A stretch of DNA of 56,635 nucleotides. Origin: Bacteroidales bacterium UBA1199. Its GTDB lineage: Bacteria; Bacteroidota; Bacteroidia; Bacteroidales; UBA932. The position numbers were made by a program, and so were the translations under genes. The DNA lies in assembly GCA_002309795.1 (NCBI GenBank), contig DBXZ01000063.1, forward strand, positions 19,097 to 75,731. Direction: 5' to 3'. Positions within the stretch are counted from its first letter, which is position 1; every line of letters starts with the position of its first letter. Positions 1-9,562 of this stretch are shown in pieces. The notes beneath the pieces are model-generated. The model was not told where the DNA came from. It saw only the letters and a program-made list of their open reading frames with translations, and ran no database searches.

Positions 1-827
1 TCCACGTTGACCCAGCCCGGGATGCCCACGCTCCAGTGCGGGAAGCGTCCCATGGGGGTATTCAGGGTGAAGTCGAACTTGCCGCCCTCCTTCGCCACGA
101 TTTCCGATGCATAGAAGTCGCAGGGGGTGTCGTAGGCATAGCGGTAGACGCGGGCTTTCACGCCCTCGAGCGGAAGTTCCACGCCCGCCTTTACGATGAC
201 TGCCTCGCTGACCTGCGCGGCGAACTGGCCGAACGCCTCCAGCAGATGGCTGCGGTCGCTGTAGATATCCAGGTGGTCGGCGTCGGTGGCCGTGACCACG
301 GCAATGGCCGGGTTGAGCTGCAGGAACGACCGGTCGAACTCGTCGGCCTCCGCCACGAGCACCGGGTTCCGGCTCAGCAGCAGGTTGGTGCCGTAGTTCT
401 TGGAGATACCGCCCAGAAAAGCGGTGCACCCGCCGCCCTGCGTCAGGATGTGGGCCAGCAGCGTGCTGGTCGTGGTCTTTCCGTGGGTGCCCGAGACGGC
501 CAGGCATTTCTGGTCGCGCGCGATCTCGCCCAGCGCACGGCTACGCTTGCAGAGGGCATACCCTTTTTCGCGGACGTGGCGCATTTCGCCCAGGTCCTCC
601 GGAATGGCCGGCGTATAGATCACGAAGGTCTCCGCCACCGGAGGAATCATCTCCGGGCGGTCTTCGTAGTGGATGGCGATCCCTTCCGCCTCCAGGGCGG
701 CCGTCAGGGCCGACGGGGTGCGGTCGTAACCCGACACCGCATAACCCGCGTGGTGGAAGTAGCGGGCAATGGCGCTCATGCCGATTCCGCCGATCCCCAG
801 GAAGTAGTAATTCTTATAGGTAGCCAT
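1..827 (-). CDS. murC: UDP-N-acetylmuramate--L-alanine ligase MurC (3' end cut by window)
   Basis: Adds L-alanine to UDP-MurNAc, the first amino-acid step of cytoplasmic peptidoglycan precursor synthesis. About 275 residues are visible; the C-terminal third lies outside the window. The N-terminus reads MATYKNYYFLGIGGIGMSAI, a Rossmann-like UDP-binding start, and the ATP-binding motif GTHGKTTT follows at about residues 113-120. Further on, EADEFDRSFL and TATDADHLDIY are typical of the Mur ligase central domain. The ATG at 825-827 lies two bases after the murG stop codon, so it is the last visible gene of the minus-strand dcw operon. The family call is firm; only the C-terminus cannot be checked. 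Confidence 0.95.
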   Translation of the reverse strand, partial: MATYKNYYFLGIGGIGMSAIARYFHHAGYAVSGYDRTPSALTAALEAEGIAIHYEDRPEMIPPVAETFVIYTPAIPEDLGEMRHVREKGYALCKRSRALGEIARDQKCLAVSGTHGKTTTSTLLAHILTQGGGCTAFLGGISKNYGTNLLLSRNPVLVAEADEFDRSFLQLNPAIAVVTATDADHLDIYSDRSHLLEAFGQFAAQVSEAVIVKAGVELPLEGVKARVYRYAYDTPCDFYASEIVAKEGGKFDFTLNTPMGRFPHWSVGIPGWVNV

Positions 828-829
828 CG

Positions 830-1948
830 TTATTTCTTCTTAATCAGTTTGAGCACTTCGCGTGCGATCACTTCGCCGGCGTCCTTGCGCCCCAACTTTT
901 TGATATTGGCCTCGAGCGATGCGATCCGCGCCTCGTCGCCCAGCAGCGATTCGGCCACGGGCATCAGTTTTTCCACCGCTTCGGCGTCGCGAACCATCAG
1001 GGCGGCATCCTTGCTGACCAGCGCCATCGCGTTGTGGGTCTGGTGGTCTTCCGCCACATTGGGCGAAGGTACGAAAATGGTGGCTTTTCCGGCAACGCAG
1101 AGTTCCGAGATGGTGCCGGCACCCGCGCGCGACACGATCACGTCGGCCACCGCGTAGGCCAGGTCCATCCGGCGGATAAAATCGTAATGACGGACGTTGG
1201 CCGCGGGATGGGCCGCCACAAAGGCGTCCACCTCTTCCTTATAATACTTGCCGCACTGCCAGATGACCTGGTAGCCTGCTTCGGCCGCGGCGCCCGACTC
1301 GATCCAGTGCATCATCGTGCGGTTGAGGGTGCGGCAGCCCAGGCTTCCGCCCACCACGAAGAGCGTCTTTTTGGCGGGGTCCAGGCTATAGTATTCGTAA
1401 CCTTCGCGGCGCTGTTCCGCGGTCGGGGGATTGATCTCCGCGCGGATGGGGTTGCCGGTCAGGATAATGCGGTCTTTCGGGAAGAACTTCTCCATTCCTT
1501 CGTACGCTGTGCAGATGGTCTTCGCCCGCTTGCCCACGATCTTGTTGGTCAATCCGGCATAGGAGTTCTGCTCCTGGATGAGGGTGGGAATGCCGCGGTG
1601 CGAAGCGCTCCAAAGCAGCGGGGCGCTGGCGAATCCGCCCACGCCGACCGCCACGTCGGGCTGGAATTCCTTGAGGATCTTGCCGGCGAGCCGGACGCTC
1701 TTCAGAACCTTGAAGGGGAGGGCCAGGTTCTTCAGCGAGAGTTTGCGCTGCAATCCTGCCACCGGCAGTCCCTTGATGGGATAACCGGCCGCGGGAACCT
1801 TCTCCATCTCCATCTTGCCCAGGGCGCCTACGAAGAGGATGTCGACGGAGGGGTCGATCGCCTTCAATGATTCTGCAATGGAGAGGGCCGGGAAGATGTG
1901 TCCTCCCGTACCGCCGCCGCTGATGATGACTTTAGTCGGTTTGTTCAT
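830..1948 (-). CDS. murG: UDP-GlcNAc:lipid I GlcNAc transferase MurG
   Basis: Converts lipid I to lipid II on the inner face of the cytoplasmic membrane by transferring GlcNAc. The protein has 372 residues, normal for the family. The glycine-rich loop SGGGTGGHIFPA is at residues 10-21. The C-terminal half carries the UDP-GlcNAc-site features VVGGSLGCRTLN, SRAGAGTISELC and VPSPNVAEDHQTHNA. It starts inside the end of ftsW (17-bp overlap) and stops two bases before murC, which implies translational coupling in the dcw operon. Confidence 0.97.
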   Translation of the reverse strand: MNKPTKVIISGGGTGGHIFPALSIAESLKAIDPSVDILFVGALGKMEMEKVPAAGYPIKGLPVAGLQRKLSLKNLALPFKVLKSVRLAGKILKEFQPDVAVGVGGFASAPLLWSASHRGIPTLIQEQNSYAGLTNKIVGKRAKTICTAYEGMEKFFPKDRIILTGNPIRAEINPPTAEQRREGYEYYSLDPAKKTLFVVGGSLGCRTLNRTMMHWIESGAAAEAGYQVIWQCGKYYKEEVDAFVAAHPAANVRHYDFIRRMDLAYAVADVIVSRAGAGTISELCVAGKATIFVPSPNVAEDHQTHNAMALVSKDAALMVRDAEAVEKLMPVAESLLGDEARIASLEANIKKLGRKDAGEVIAREVLKLIKKK

Positions 1949-3215
1949 CGGTTTTCAGTTTTTCAAGTTCCTCTTTCTGTTCGAGATGACGGCTGACCGA
2001 CAGGATCATTCCCATCGCGCCGCTCAGCACCAGATAGGCCGTGCCGCCGTGACTGATGAGCGGCAGGGTATGGCCGGTGACCGGCAGCAGGCCTACGTTC
2101 ACGAAGATGTGCAGCATGGCCTGCAGGGCAATCAGCCACGCAAGACCCAGAATCAGCGATTCCGAGAAGGTGGTGGAGCACCGGCGTGTCATCCGGATAC
2201 ACCGGAAGAGTACAATTATATATAACAGGATCACGACCCCGCCTCCCAGCAGGCCGTATTCCTCTATGATAAAGGCGAAAATGAAGTCGGAGAAGGCCAT
2301 CGAGAGTGAATAGCGCTGCGTGCTCTTGCCCGGCCCTTTGCCGATCAGGCCGCCCTGCGATATGGCGATCTTGGCGTTCATGCTCTGGCGTTTGGTGTCG
2401 CGGATCTTCTCCACCTCTTCCTGGGAAAGGGTTTCAGAAGCCTCCTCTTCGTCGACTTTGACGCCGGTCACGAAGTTCATCACGCGGCTCTGGGCAGTTC
2501 CCACGCGGTTGAAGAAACTCTCGATTTTCCCGGGTTTCTCTCCGGGCGGATGCGTCTTTCCGGCATAGGCCACATTGTAGACCAGCACCACCAGTGCGAT
2601 GGCAGCCACGCCTGCTGCAATGGTCAGCAGCAGGTATTTGGGCTTCACGCCCATAAAGAACATGATCAGGAAGCTCAGCAACCCGAGCAGCAGCACCGTG
2701 GAGGCACTGTTCGGCAGCACGAAGAGACAGGTGACGCCAATCGGTACCAGCAGCTTGAAGAAGTAATCTTTCAGCGTGCCCAGACTGTCTTTCCAGAGTT
2801 CCAGCGCCTTGGCCAGGTAGAGAATCAGGCCGATCTTGGCGAACTCGAGCGGCTGCACCGTGAATCCGGCAATCCGGAAACTGCGCTTGGCACCGTTGAT
2901 ATCCGCGCCGAAGAGCATGGCCGCCACCAGACCCACCAGCGTGATGACGAACACCGCGAAGGCGGCCCGGCGGTAGAGGCGCATCGGGACCAGGTAGAAG
3001 ACCAGCAGCGTGAAGAATCCCATCGCCACGAACTTCAACTGGCTGAAGAAGATGGTCGTCTTGGACGTATCCAGTCTGTTGGCGATGAACGAGCTCGACG
3101 AAAAGACCGCGAGCACGGAAATCATCGCGAAGAGCATGACGCAGATCCAAAGGACCTTGTCGCCCCGCAGCTTCGGTTTGGGAATCTTCTGTAACAGTTC
3201 CTGGGCTTCCATCAT
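1932..3215 (-). CDS. ftsW: Lipid II polymerase / division protein FtsW (SEDS family)
   Basis: A SEDS-family peptidoglycan glycosyltransferase that polymerises lipid II at the septum together with FtsI. The 427-residue protein has about ten hydrophobic segments starting near residue 22. The SEDS C-terminal signature GHTLPLISHGGTAYL lies near residue 385. The loop around residues 235-290 is charged and longer than in E. coli. Two adjacent ATGs (3215 and 3212) are possible starts; murD stops 7-10 bases upstream. RodA is the alternative, but the position between murD and murG favours FtsW. Confidence 0.95.
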   Translation of the reverse strand: MMEAQELLQKIPKPKLRGDKVLWICVMLFAMISVLAVFSSSSFIANRLDTSKTTIFFSQLKFVAMGFFTLLVFYLVPMRLYRRAAFAVFVITLVGLVAAMLFGADINGAKRSFRIAGFTVQPLEFAKIGLILYLAKALELWKDSLGTLKDYFFKLLVPIGVTCLFVLPNSASTVLLLGLLSFLIMFFMGVKPKYLLLTIAAGVAAIALVVLVYNVAYAGKTHPPGEKPGKIESFFNRVGTAQSRVMNFVTGVKVDEEEASETLSQEEVEKIRDTKRQSMNAKIAISQGGLIGKGPGKSTQRYSLSMAFSDFIFAFIIEEYGLLGGGVVILLYIIVLFRCIRMTRRCSTTFSESLILGLAWLIALQAMLHIFVNVGLLPVTGHTLPLISHGGTAYLVLSGAMGMILSVSRHLEQKEELEKLKTDEQTD

Positions 3216-3222
3216 TCAGGCA

Positions 3223-4557
3223 TTAAAGTCTCCGCACGGCCTCTTTGAACTGACGGCCGCGATCTTCGTAACTCTTGAACAGGTCGAAGCTTGCGCAGCA
3301 GGGGGAGAGCAGCACCGTGTCGCCCGGCTCGGCGATCTCGGCGCACTGGCGGACGCACTCCTCTGCGGAGAGCGTGTCGTAGATGGCCTCCACCTTGTCT
3401 TCGAAGCATTCGTGAATCTTCTTGTTGTCCACGCCCAGGCAGACGATCGCGCGAACCTTCTCGCGCACCAGGTCGTAGATGGGCTCGTAGTCGTTGCCCT
3501 TATCCTTGCCGCCCAGAATCAGGATGATAGGCGCATGGACGCTCTCCAGCGCGTACCACGTGGAGTTGACGTTGGTCGCCTTGGAGTCGTTGATGTAGAG
3601 CACGCCGCCGACCGAAAGCACCTTCTCCATCCGGTGCTCAACCCCCTGGAAACTCATCAGCGAGTCGCGGATGGAGTGGTCGGTGATGTGCATGATCTTG
3701 CCGGCGATTGCCGCAGCCATCGAGTTGTAGACGTTGTGGCGGCCCTTGATGTTGATCTCGTCGATCGGCATCTCGAACTTTTTGCCCTCATAGGCCACCA
3801 CCATGTTGCCGTTCTCCGTGTAGGCGCCTTCATCCACCTTGCCCTCCTGAGTGAAGGGAAGTTTCTTGGCCTGCAGCACGATCTTGTCGAGCTCGCCCAT
3901 CGTGATGGCGTCGTCGGAGCAGAAGATGAAACAGTCGTCCTTGCTCATGTTGCGGGTGATGCGGAACTTGGCGTTGATGTAGTTCTGCATCTTGTAGTCG
4001 TAGCGGTCCAGGTGGTCCGGCGTGATGTTCAGCAGCACGGCGATATCAGCCTTGAAATCGTACATGCCGTCCAGCTGGAAACTGCTGAGTTCCAGCACGT
4101 AGATATCGTGTTTCTCGAGTGCGACCTGCATCGCGTAGCTCTTTCCGATATTGCCGCCCAGCCCCACGTCCAGCCCTGCGTTCCTGAGCAGGTAGTAGAT
4201 CAGCGAGGTGGTCGTGGTCTTTCCGTTGCTGCCGGTGATGCAGATCTTCTTGGCGGTGTCGTAGCGGCCGGCGAATTCGATCTCGGAGATGATGTTGACG
4301 CCGCGCTCGCGGAGCGCCGTCACCATCGGTGCCGTATCCGGAATGCCCGGGCTCTTGACGACTTCGTCGGCGTTGAGGATCAGCGCCTCCGTGTGACGTC
4401 CCTCCTCAAAGGGGATTCCATACTGCTGCAGGGTCTCCTTGTAGCTCTCCTTCAGCGTGCCGCTGTCGGAGAGGAACACATCGAACTGTTTGACTTTTGC
4501 CAGAACCGCGGAACCGACTCCGCTCTCTCCGCCGCCCAATATGACGATTCTCTTCAT
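3223..4557 (-). CDS. murD: UDP-MurNAc-L-Ala--D-Glu ligase MurD
   Basis: Adds D-glutamate to UDP-MurNAc-L-Ala in the cytoplasm. The protein has 444 residues. It opens with MKRIVILGGGESGVGSA, the nucleotide-sugar binding fold, then has the ATP loop ITGSNGKTTTTS at about residues 108-119 and the central motif LELSSFQLDG followed by LNITPDHLDRYD. The stop codon is 7 bases before ftsW and the start is 8 bases after the mraY stop, consistent with one transcript. Confidence 0.97.
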   Translation of the reverse strand: MKRIVILGGGESGVGSAVLAKVKQFDVFLSDSGTLKESYKETLQQYGIPFEEGRHTEALILNADEVVKSPGIPDTAPMVTALRERGVNIISEIEFAGRYDTAKKICITGSNGKTTTTSLIYYLLRNAGLDVGLGGNIGKSYAMQVALEKHDIYVLELSSFQLDGMYDFKADIAVLLNITPDHLDRYDYKMQNYINAKFRITRNMSKDDCFIFCSDDAITMGELDKIVLQAKKLPFTQEGKVDEGAYTENGNMVVAYEGKKFEMPIDEINIKGRHNVYNSMAAAIAGKIMHITDHSIRDSLMSFQGVEHRMEKVLSVGGVLYINDSKATNVNSTWYALESVHAPIILILGGKDKGNDYEPIYDLVREKVRAIVCLGVDNKKIHECFEDKVEAIYDTLSAEECVRQCAEIAEPGDTVLLSPCCASFDLFKSYEDRGRQFKEAVRRL

Positions 4558-4565
4558 ATCTGTTT

Positions 4566-5756
4566 CTATCGGATTTTCAGGGTAATGATGCTCAGCACGG
4601 CCAGGAGGATGGAGATGATCCAGAAGCGTGCTACAATTTTATTTTCAGGAAGCACTCCCTTGGGTCGCTGCAGGAGCGCATCCGGATTCTCTTTCTGGTA
4701 ATGGTGGTGCAGGGGAGCCATCCGGAATATGCGGACGCCCTGGCCGTATTTCTTCTTGGTGCGCTTGAAATACCAGCGCTGGATAATCACGGAGATGCTC
4801 TCCATGAAGAAGATGCCGCAGAGGATGGGAAGCAGCAGTTCCTTGCGGATGAGCACGGCGAAGACGCCGATGATACCGCCCAGCGCCAGGCTGCCCGTAT
4901 CGCCCATGAATATCTGGGCCGGGTAGGCGTTATACCACAGGAAACCCAGCAGCGCACCCACGAAGCAGCTGATGTAGACCGTCATCTCACCTACATTGGG
5001 CAGGAACATGATGTTCAGGTATTCCGCGAATCCGGTGTGGCCCGACACGTAGGCCAGTACGCCGAGCGTCGCGCCCACGATGGCCGAAACGCCGGCCGCC
5101 AGGCCGTCCATGCCGTCGGTCAGGTTGGTGCCGTTCGAGCAGGCGGTGATGATGAAGGTGATGACCAGCACGTAGAGACCGCCCTGCAGGGCGCGCACGA
5201 ACTGTCCGGAGAAGGGAATCAGCCACTTGTAGTCGAACTCGTTTCCTTTGAAGAAGGGGATGGTGGTGCGGCTGTAGCTTACCCCCTGGTCGGCGGTGAG
5301 GTAAAGGGTCAGACCCACGGCCAGACCCAGCAGCACCTGTCCGGCAATCTTGTACTTGCCGTTGAGCCCCTCCTTGTTGTGTTTGAATACCTTGATATAG
5401 TCGTCGATAAAGCCGAGGCCGCCCAGCCAGACGGTGGTCAGGATCAGCAGCTGGGTGTTGATGTTCGTGAGGTTGCCGAAGAGCAGCACCGGAACCAGGA
5501 TGGACATCAGGATAATCAGGCCGCCCATCGTGGGGGTGCCCTTCTTCTGGAGTTGTCCCTCGAGGCCCAGGTCGCGGATGGTTTCACCGATCTGCTTCTT
5601 CTGCAGCCAGTTGATCGTGCGGCGGCCGAATAACATTGCCGTCAGGATAGCCACGACGCTGCCGGCGATGGCGCGGAACGAGATGTAGTGCATCAGGCCC
5701 ACGCCGGGAAAATCGATTCCGGCTCTTTGGAAATAATCAAACAGGTGGTATAGCAT
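4566..5756 (-). CDS. mraY: Phospho-MurNAc-pentapeptide transferase MraY
   Basis: Transfers phospho-MurNAc-pentapeptide to undecaprenyl phosphate to make lipid I. An integral membrane protein of 396 residues with about ten hydrophobic segments. Family signatures are visible: [13 protein letters not shown] near residue 72, [15 protein letters not shown] near 210, [12 protein letters not shown] near 285 and the MAPLHHHYQ histidine motif near 346. It lies between murE (9-base gap upstream) and murD. It is longer than the E. coli protein (360 residues) because of an insertion around residues 165-190. Confidence 0.97.
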   Translation of the reverse strand: MLYHLFDYFQRAGIDFPGVGLMHYISFRAIAGSVVAILTAMLFGRRTINWLQKKQIGETIRDLGLEGQLQKKGTPTMGGLIILMSILVPVLLFGNLTNINTQLLILTTVWLGGLGFIDDYIKVFKHNKEGLNGKYKIAGQVLLGLAVGLTLYLTADQGVSYSRTTIPFFKGNEFDYKWLIPFSGQFVRALQGGLYVLVITFIITACSNGTNLTDGMDGLAAGVSAIVGATLGVLAYVSGHTGFAEYLNIMFLPNVGEMTVYISCFVGALLGFLWYNAYPAQIFMGDTGSLALGGIIGVFAVLIRKELLLPILCGIFFMESISVIIQRWYFKRTKKKYGQGVRIFRMAPLHHHYQKENPDALLQRPKGVLPENKIVARFWIISILLAVLSIITLKIR

Positions 5757-5765
5757 AGCGTATCT

Positions 5766-7217
5766 TTATATTTCTTTCATCAGGGCGGCCACGTAGCTGC
5801 GTTCGTCGTAGTCGATCTTGGTGGTTCCGATAATCTGGTAATCTTCATGGCCCTTGCCGGCAATCAGGATCACGGCCCCTTCGTCGGCGGTCATCAGTGC
5901 GGTGCGGATGGCCTCTTTGCGTTCCGGGATGAAGATGGATTTGCGCATTGCGGCAGTGTCCAGGCCCTTCTTGATATCCTCGATGATGGCCAGCGGATCT
6001 TCGGTGCGGGGATTGTCGCTCGTCACCACGAGCCGGTCGGCATACTTGCCGGCAATCTCGCCCATCTCCGGGCGCTTGGTCCTGTCGCGGTCGCCGCCGC
6101 AGCCGAATACGCAGATCAACTGGCGGTCCTGGGCCGTCTCGCGAAGCGTCTTGAGCACGTTCTCCAGTCCGTCGGGCGTGTGGGCGTAGTCCACGAAAGC
6201 GGTCAGGTCGCGCGTCTGGCTGCGGTAGAATTCCAGCCTGCCCGCCACCGTCCGCAGGGCGCTCATTTTGATGAGCACCTCGTCCCGGTCGGCTCCCAGC
6301 AGGAGGGCGGCGCCGTAAACGGCCAGCAGGTTGTAGGCGTTGTGCGCGCCGATGAAGCTGCACCAGAGCTGGCGGCCGTCAATCTCGAGCTGCATGCCGT
6401 CGAGCGTCTCCTCCACGATCCGGGCGCGGAAGTCGGCCATCTTGCGGCATGAATACGTATGAATATGTGCGCGCGTGTTCTGGATCATCACCTCGCCGTT
6501 GCGGTCGTCCAGGTTGGTGAGTACCCAGGCCTCTTTGGGCATATTGTCGAAGAAGAGCTTCTTGCAGCGCAGATACTCCTGGAAGGTTTTGTGATAGTCC
6601 AGGTGGTCGTGCGTGATGTTGGAGAAGATACCGCCCTTGAAGCGGATGCCCGCAATGCGATCCTGTGCCAGCGAGTGGGAGCTGATCTCCATGAAACAGT
6701 ACTGGCAGCCGCGGGCGGCCATCTCGGCCATCAGCCGGTGGACGCTGACCGGATCCGGCGTGGTATGGTCGGAGGGAAGTTTCTCGCGGTCAATGTAGTT
6801 GGCAATGGTGGAGAAGAGTCCGCAGCAGTATCCCAGCGAGGTGAAAAGCTGCCAGAGCAGCGTCACCGTCGTGCTTTTGCCGTTGGTGCCGGTGATGCCC
6901 ACCACCTCCATCTTGGACGACGGGTGGTCGTAGAAGTTGTCGGCTGCGAGGCCCAGCGCCGTGCGGCTGTTCGGCACCTTGACGGTGGTCACCCCCTCGC
7001 GGACCACGTCGCCCTCTTCGTAAAGGACGGCCGTGGCGCCGTTCGCGATAGCACCGTCAATGAAGCGGTGGCCGTCGGCTTCCGTGCCGTTGACGGCCAC
7101 GAAGAGCCAGCCCGGTGCGCAGGTGCGCGAGTCAAAGGAGATGCCCTTGATGTCGATGGCGGTGCTGCCGCTGACGGCGACCGTCGGGATGTTTTGGAGA
7201 ATGTCGGTCAGTATCAT
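5766..7217 (-). CDS. murE: UDP-MurNAc-tripeptide synthetase MurE (probably meso-DAP-adding)
   Basis: Adds the third stem-peptide residue to UDP-MurNAc-L-Ala-D-Glu. The 483-residue protein has the ATP loop GTNGKSTTVTLL at about residues 109-120, the motif NITHDHLDYHKTF with the carbamylated-lysine region downstream, and SDNPRTEDP in the C-terminal domain. The DNPR tetrad is the family marker for meso-diaminopimelate rather than lysine, so a DAP-type wall is inferred. The start ATG overlaps the ftsI stop by four bases (ATGA), indicating translational coupling. Confidence 0.96.
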   Translation of the reverse strand: MILTDILQNIPTVAVSGSTAIDIKGISFDSRTCAPGWLFVAVNGTEADGHRFIDGAIANGATAVLYEEGDVVREGVTTVKVPNSRTALGLAADNFYDHPSSKMEVVGITGTNGKSTTVTLLWQLFTSLGYCCGLFSTIANYIDREKLPSDHTTPDPVSVHRLMAEMAARGCQYCFMEISSHSLAQDRIAGIRFKGGIFSNITHDHLDYHKTFQEYLRCKKLFFDNMPKEAWVLTNLDDRNGEVMIQNTRAHIHTYSCRKMADFRARIVEETLDGMQLEIDGRQLWCSFIGAHNAYNLLAVYGAALLLGADRDEVLIKMSALRTVAGRLEFYRSQTRDLTAFVDYAHTPDGLENVLKTLRETAQDRQLICVFGCGGDRDRTKRPEMGEIAGKYADRLVVTSDNPRTEDPLAIIEDIKKGLDTAAMRKSIFIPERKEAIRTALMTADEGAVILIAGKGHEDYQIIGTTKIDYDERSYVAALMKEI

Positions 7218-9220
7218 TGTTCAGACTTTTTATCGGAAGATAGAATCAGTTCAACGGAGCCGTCGGCACTGACTGCGCCCGGTGCGGGTTTCTGCCCGGT
7301 CACCTTGCCGTGGCCGGTGGCGGTCACGCGGAATCCCGCCGCTTCGAGCAGCGAGAGGCTCTCGCGCAGCCCCAGGCCGCGGACGTCCGGCACACAGCCC
7401 GCAGAATCCGGCGCGTGCAGGGTGGCAGCTTCCACTTTGGGCAGGTTGCCGGTAGGGGTTACGGCCTGTTTCCATTCGGGCCGGTTCGCATAGAGTTCGT
7501 TGGCGATTTCGCAGACCACCGGGCCGCCCCAGGTGGCGCCGTAGAAAGATCCCCGGGTGGGGAAGGAGTAGATGACGGCCATCACGGTGTACTCCGGATG
7601 CTCATACGGGAAGAAGCCGGCGAAGGTCGCCTGGTATTTGTGGCGGCCGAATTTATCCTCATAGCGGCCGTTGTCCAGCACCACGCGGGAGGTTCCGGTC
7701 TTGCCGGCCACCTCCACCTTGCAGTCCCGGAACTGCCAGTAGCCGGTACCGTCGGTCACCACGCTTCGCATGGCCCGGTGCAATTCCCGTACCGTCTCCT
7801 TCTTGCAGACGCGGCCGATGGTTTCCACTGGGAACTCTTTGAGAATCACGCCGTCCTTGCTGAACTCCTCGAGTAGCCGCGGAGCGACCATCACGCCGCC
7901 GTTGGCAATCGCGTTGTAGAAGTTGAGCGTATGGAGCGGCGTCACCTCCACGGTGTAACCCATCGCGATCTGCGGCAGGTCGGTCTCGGCCCAGTAGGTC
8001 CCGTCGTTCGGATGCTTGATATGGGCGTTCCGCAAGCCGCGGATGTCGAAGTTGTATTTGTAGTCTATATGCAGGTCCTTGCTGAGTTTGTCCACGAAGC
8101 GGGCGGGATTGTTGCCGTAGTGCTTGTAGGCCTGGATGCGGAAGACGTTGTTGGAAGAGATCTCGAATCCGCGCAGGATGGAGATGGTCTTGTAGCTGTC
8201 CAGATAGTGGTCCACCAGCGGTTTGCCCTTGCCGCACTGGAAACTCACCGTCGCCGGCATCTCGTCTTCCAGCTTCACCTTGCCTTCGTCCAGCAGGATG
8301 GTCAGGGTGGCCAGTTTGAAGACGGAGCCCGGCTCGCCCCGCTGTCCGATTGCGTAGTTGTAGGTCTCCTTGTATTTGCCTTTGCCCTCCTTGCGCAGGT
8401 TGGCCATCGCCCGGATGCGTCCGGTGGCAGTCTCCATCACGATCACGGTGCCCGCCTCCAGCTCGTCGCTCTTGGCCAGCTGGCGGTGCAGCGCGCGTTC
8501 CGCAATGTCCTGGATGTCAATATCGATGGTGGAGCGCACGTCGATTCCGTCCACCGGTTCCACGCGCGGGTGTTCGGTGTCTTCAATCCACTGGTTGTGC
8601 TCGGTCTTGCGGGTGTAACGGATGCCCTCCGTTCCCTTCAGGATGGAATCGCAGCTGCCCTCGATGCCGGCCTGCGAGGTCTCGTTGGCCTTGATGTGGC
8701 CCAGCGTACGGAAGGCCAGCTCGCCGTAGGGATACTGCCGGCGGTCGAAACTCTCCGTCATCACGCCGCCGCCGAACCGTCCTTCGCGCAGGATGGGAAG
8801 CGCGCAGATGGCCTTCATTTCCTGATAGGTCACGTAGTGCTGCGTGAGGCGGGTATAGCGCTTGCCTGCCCTGCGGTCGCCCACAATCTGCTTGCGGTAC
8901 TCCTTGGCCGGCTTGTCTTTCAGGATGGCGGCCAGACCCATGGCCAGGCTGTCGACGCCTTTGGAGAACTTGGCGGAGTCGCACTGGCAGCAGTCCATCG
9001 CCACTTTGTATTCCGGAATCGAGAAGGCCAGGTAGCGGCCGTCCGTCGCCAGGATGCTGCCGCGCTTGCAGGCGATCGGCTCCTCGCCGGAAGTCTGCAC
9101 GGCAAAAGAGATGTCCGGCTTGTGGATCAGCTGATAGTCCACGATCCGGACGACCGCGGCGATACACCCGATCACGAAGAGTGCGAAACAGATACCGACC
9201 TTGATGATGTTTGCCCGCAT
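7214..9220 (-). CDS. ftsI: Septal penicillin-binding protein / transpeptidase FtsI with C-terminal PASTA domain
   Basis: A monofunctional class B transpeptidase that cross-links septal peptidoglycan. The 668-residue protein has one N-terminal membrane anchor (about residues 7-27), a dimerisation domain, and the three penicillin-binding motifs: SVFK with Ser299 as nucleophile, SSN at 355-357 and KTGT at 507-510. A PASTA domain occupies the last 60 residues (about 605-664), as in spore-type and actinobacterial PBPs. It sits between ftsL and murE and overlaps murE by four bases. The catalytic set is complete. Confidence 0.95.
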   Translation of the reverse strand: MRANIIKVGICFALFVIGCIAAVVRIVDYQLIHKPDISFAVQTSGEEPIACKRGSILATDGRYLAFSIPEYKVAMDCCQCDSAKFSKGVDSLAMGLAAILKDKPAKEYRKQIVGDRRAGKRYTRLTQHYVTYQEMKAICALPILREGRFGGGVMTESFDRRQYPYGELAFRTLGHIKANETSQAGIEGSCDSILKGTEGIRYTRKTEHNQWIEDTEHPRVEPVDGIDVRSTIDIDIQDIAERALHRQLAKSDELEAGTVIVMETATGRIRAMANLRKEGKGKYKETYNYAIGQRGEPGSVFKLATLTILLDEGKVKLEDEMPATVSFQCGKGKPLVDHYLDSYKTISILRGFEISSNNVFRIQAYKHYGNNPARFVDKLSKDLHIDYKYNFDIRGLRNAHIKHPNDGTYWAETDLPQIAMGYTVEVTPLHTLNFYNAIANGGVMVAPRLLEEFSKDGVILKEFPVETIGRVCKKETVRELHRAMRSVVTDGTGYWQFRDCKVEVAGKTGTSRVVLDNGRYEDKFGRHKYQATFAGFFPYEHPEYTVMAVIYSFPTRGSFYGATWGGPVVCEIANELYANRPEWKQAVTPTGNLPKVEAATLHAPDSAGCVPDVRGLGLRESLSLLEAAGFRVTATGHGKVTGQKPAPGAVSADGSVELILSSDKKSEQ

Positions 9221-9226
9221 AATCCG

Positions 9227-9559
9227 TTACTTTTCTTCGAGAATGGTTGCCGGCGCATCGGGCGCCTTCAGGGTAGAGTGATTCTTCCGAAGCAGCTCTT
9301 CCAGCGTGCTGCGGCGGTCAATGCTGAGCAGTTCGATGGCCCGCTGGTCCTTGGCGATGTTCAGCGCCTCGATGGTCTTTTCATTCTTGCGAACCTTTAC
9401 CAGGGCGCTTTCCACCGTCAGGCTCCAGGTGATGAGGATGCTGAAAAGCACGAAGATATAGACCGCAAACCAGATATGCCTGTCCAGCTTGCGGTTGATG
9501 ATGAAGTCCCCGCTGAAAAAGGAGACGAACCGTCTTGTAATCTTCCTGGCCTTTCCCAT
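9227..9559 (-). CDS. ftsL: FtsL-like division protein
   Basis: A bitopic protein of 110 residues: a basic cytoplasmic tail of about 30 residues, one transmembrane segment (about 30-48, WFAVYIFVLFSILITWSL), and a periplasmic stretch with heptad-like leucines and isoleucines (about 50-95) suggesting a short coiled coil. FtsL sequences are poorly conserved, so the call rests on size, topology and position between rsmH and ftsI, the standard FtsL slot. It would act in the divisome, bridging to FtsI and FtsW. Gaps to its neighbours are 3 and 6 bases. Confidence 0.8.
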   Translation of the reverse strand: MGKARKITRRFVSFFSGDFIINRKLDRHIWFAVYIFVLFSILITWSLTVESALVKVRKNEKTIEALNIAKDQRAIELLSIDRRSTLEELLRKNHSTLKAPDAPATILEEK

Positions 9560-9562
9560 CTT

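Noticed and set aside
36..1157. Long plus-strand frames opposite the dcw genes
   Set aside because: Shadow frames caused by GC-rich codons opposite murC, murG, ftsW, murD, mraY, murE and ftsI; their translations are Arg/His/Gly-rich with no domain.
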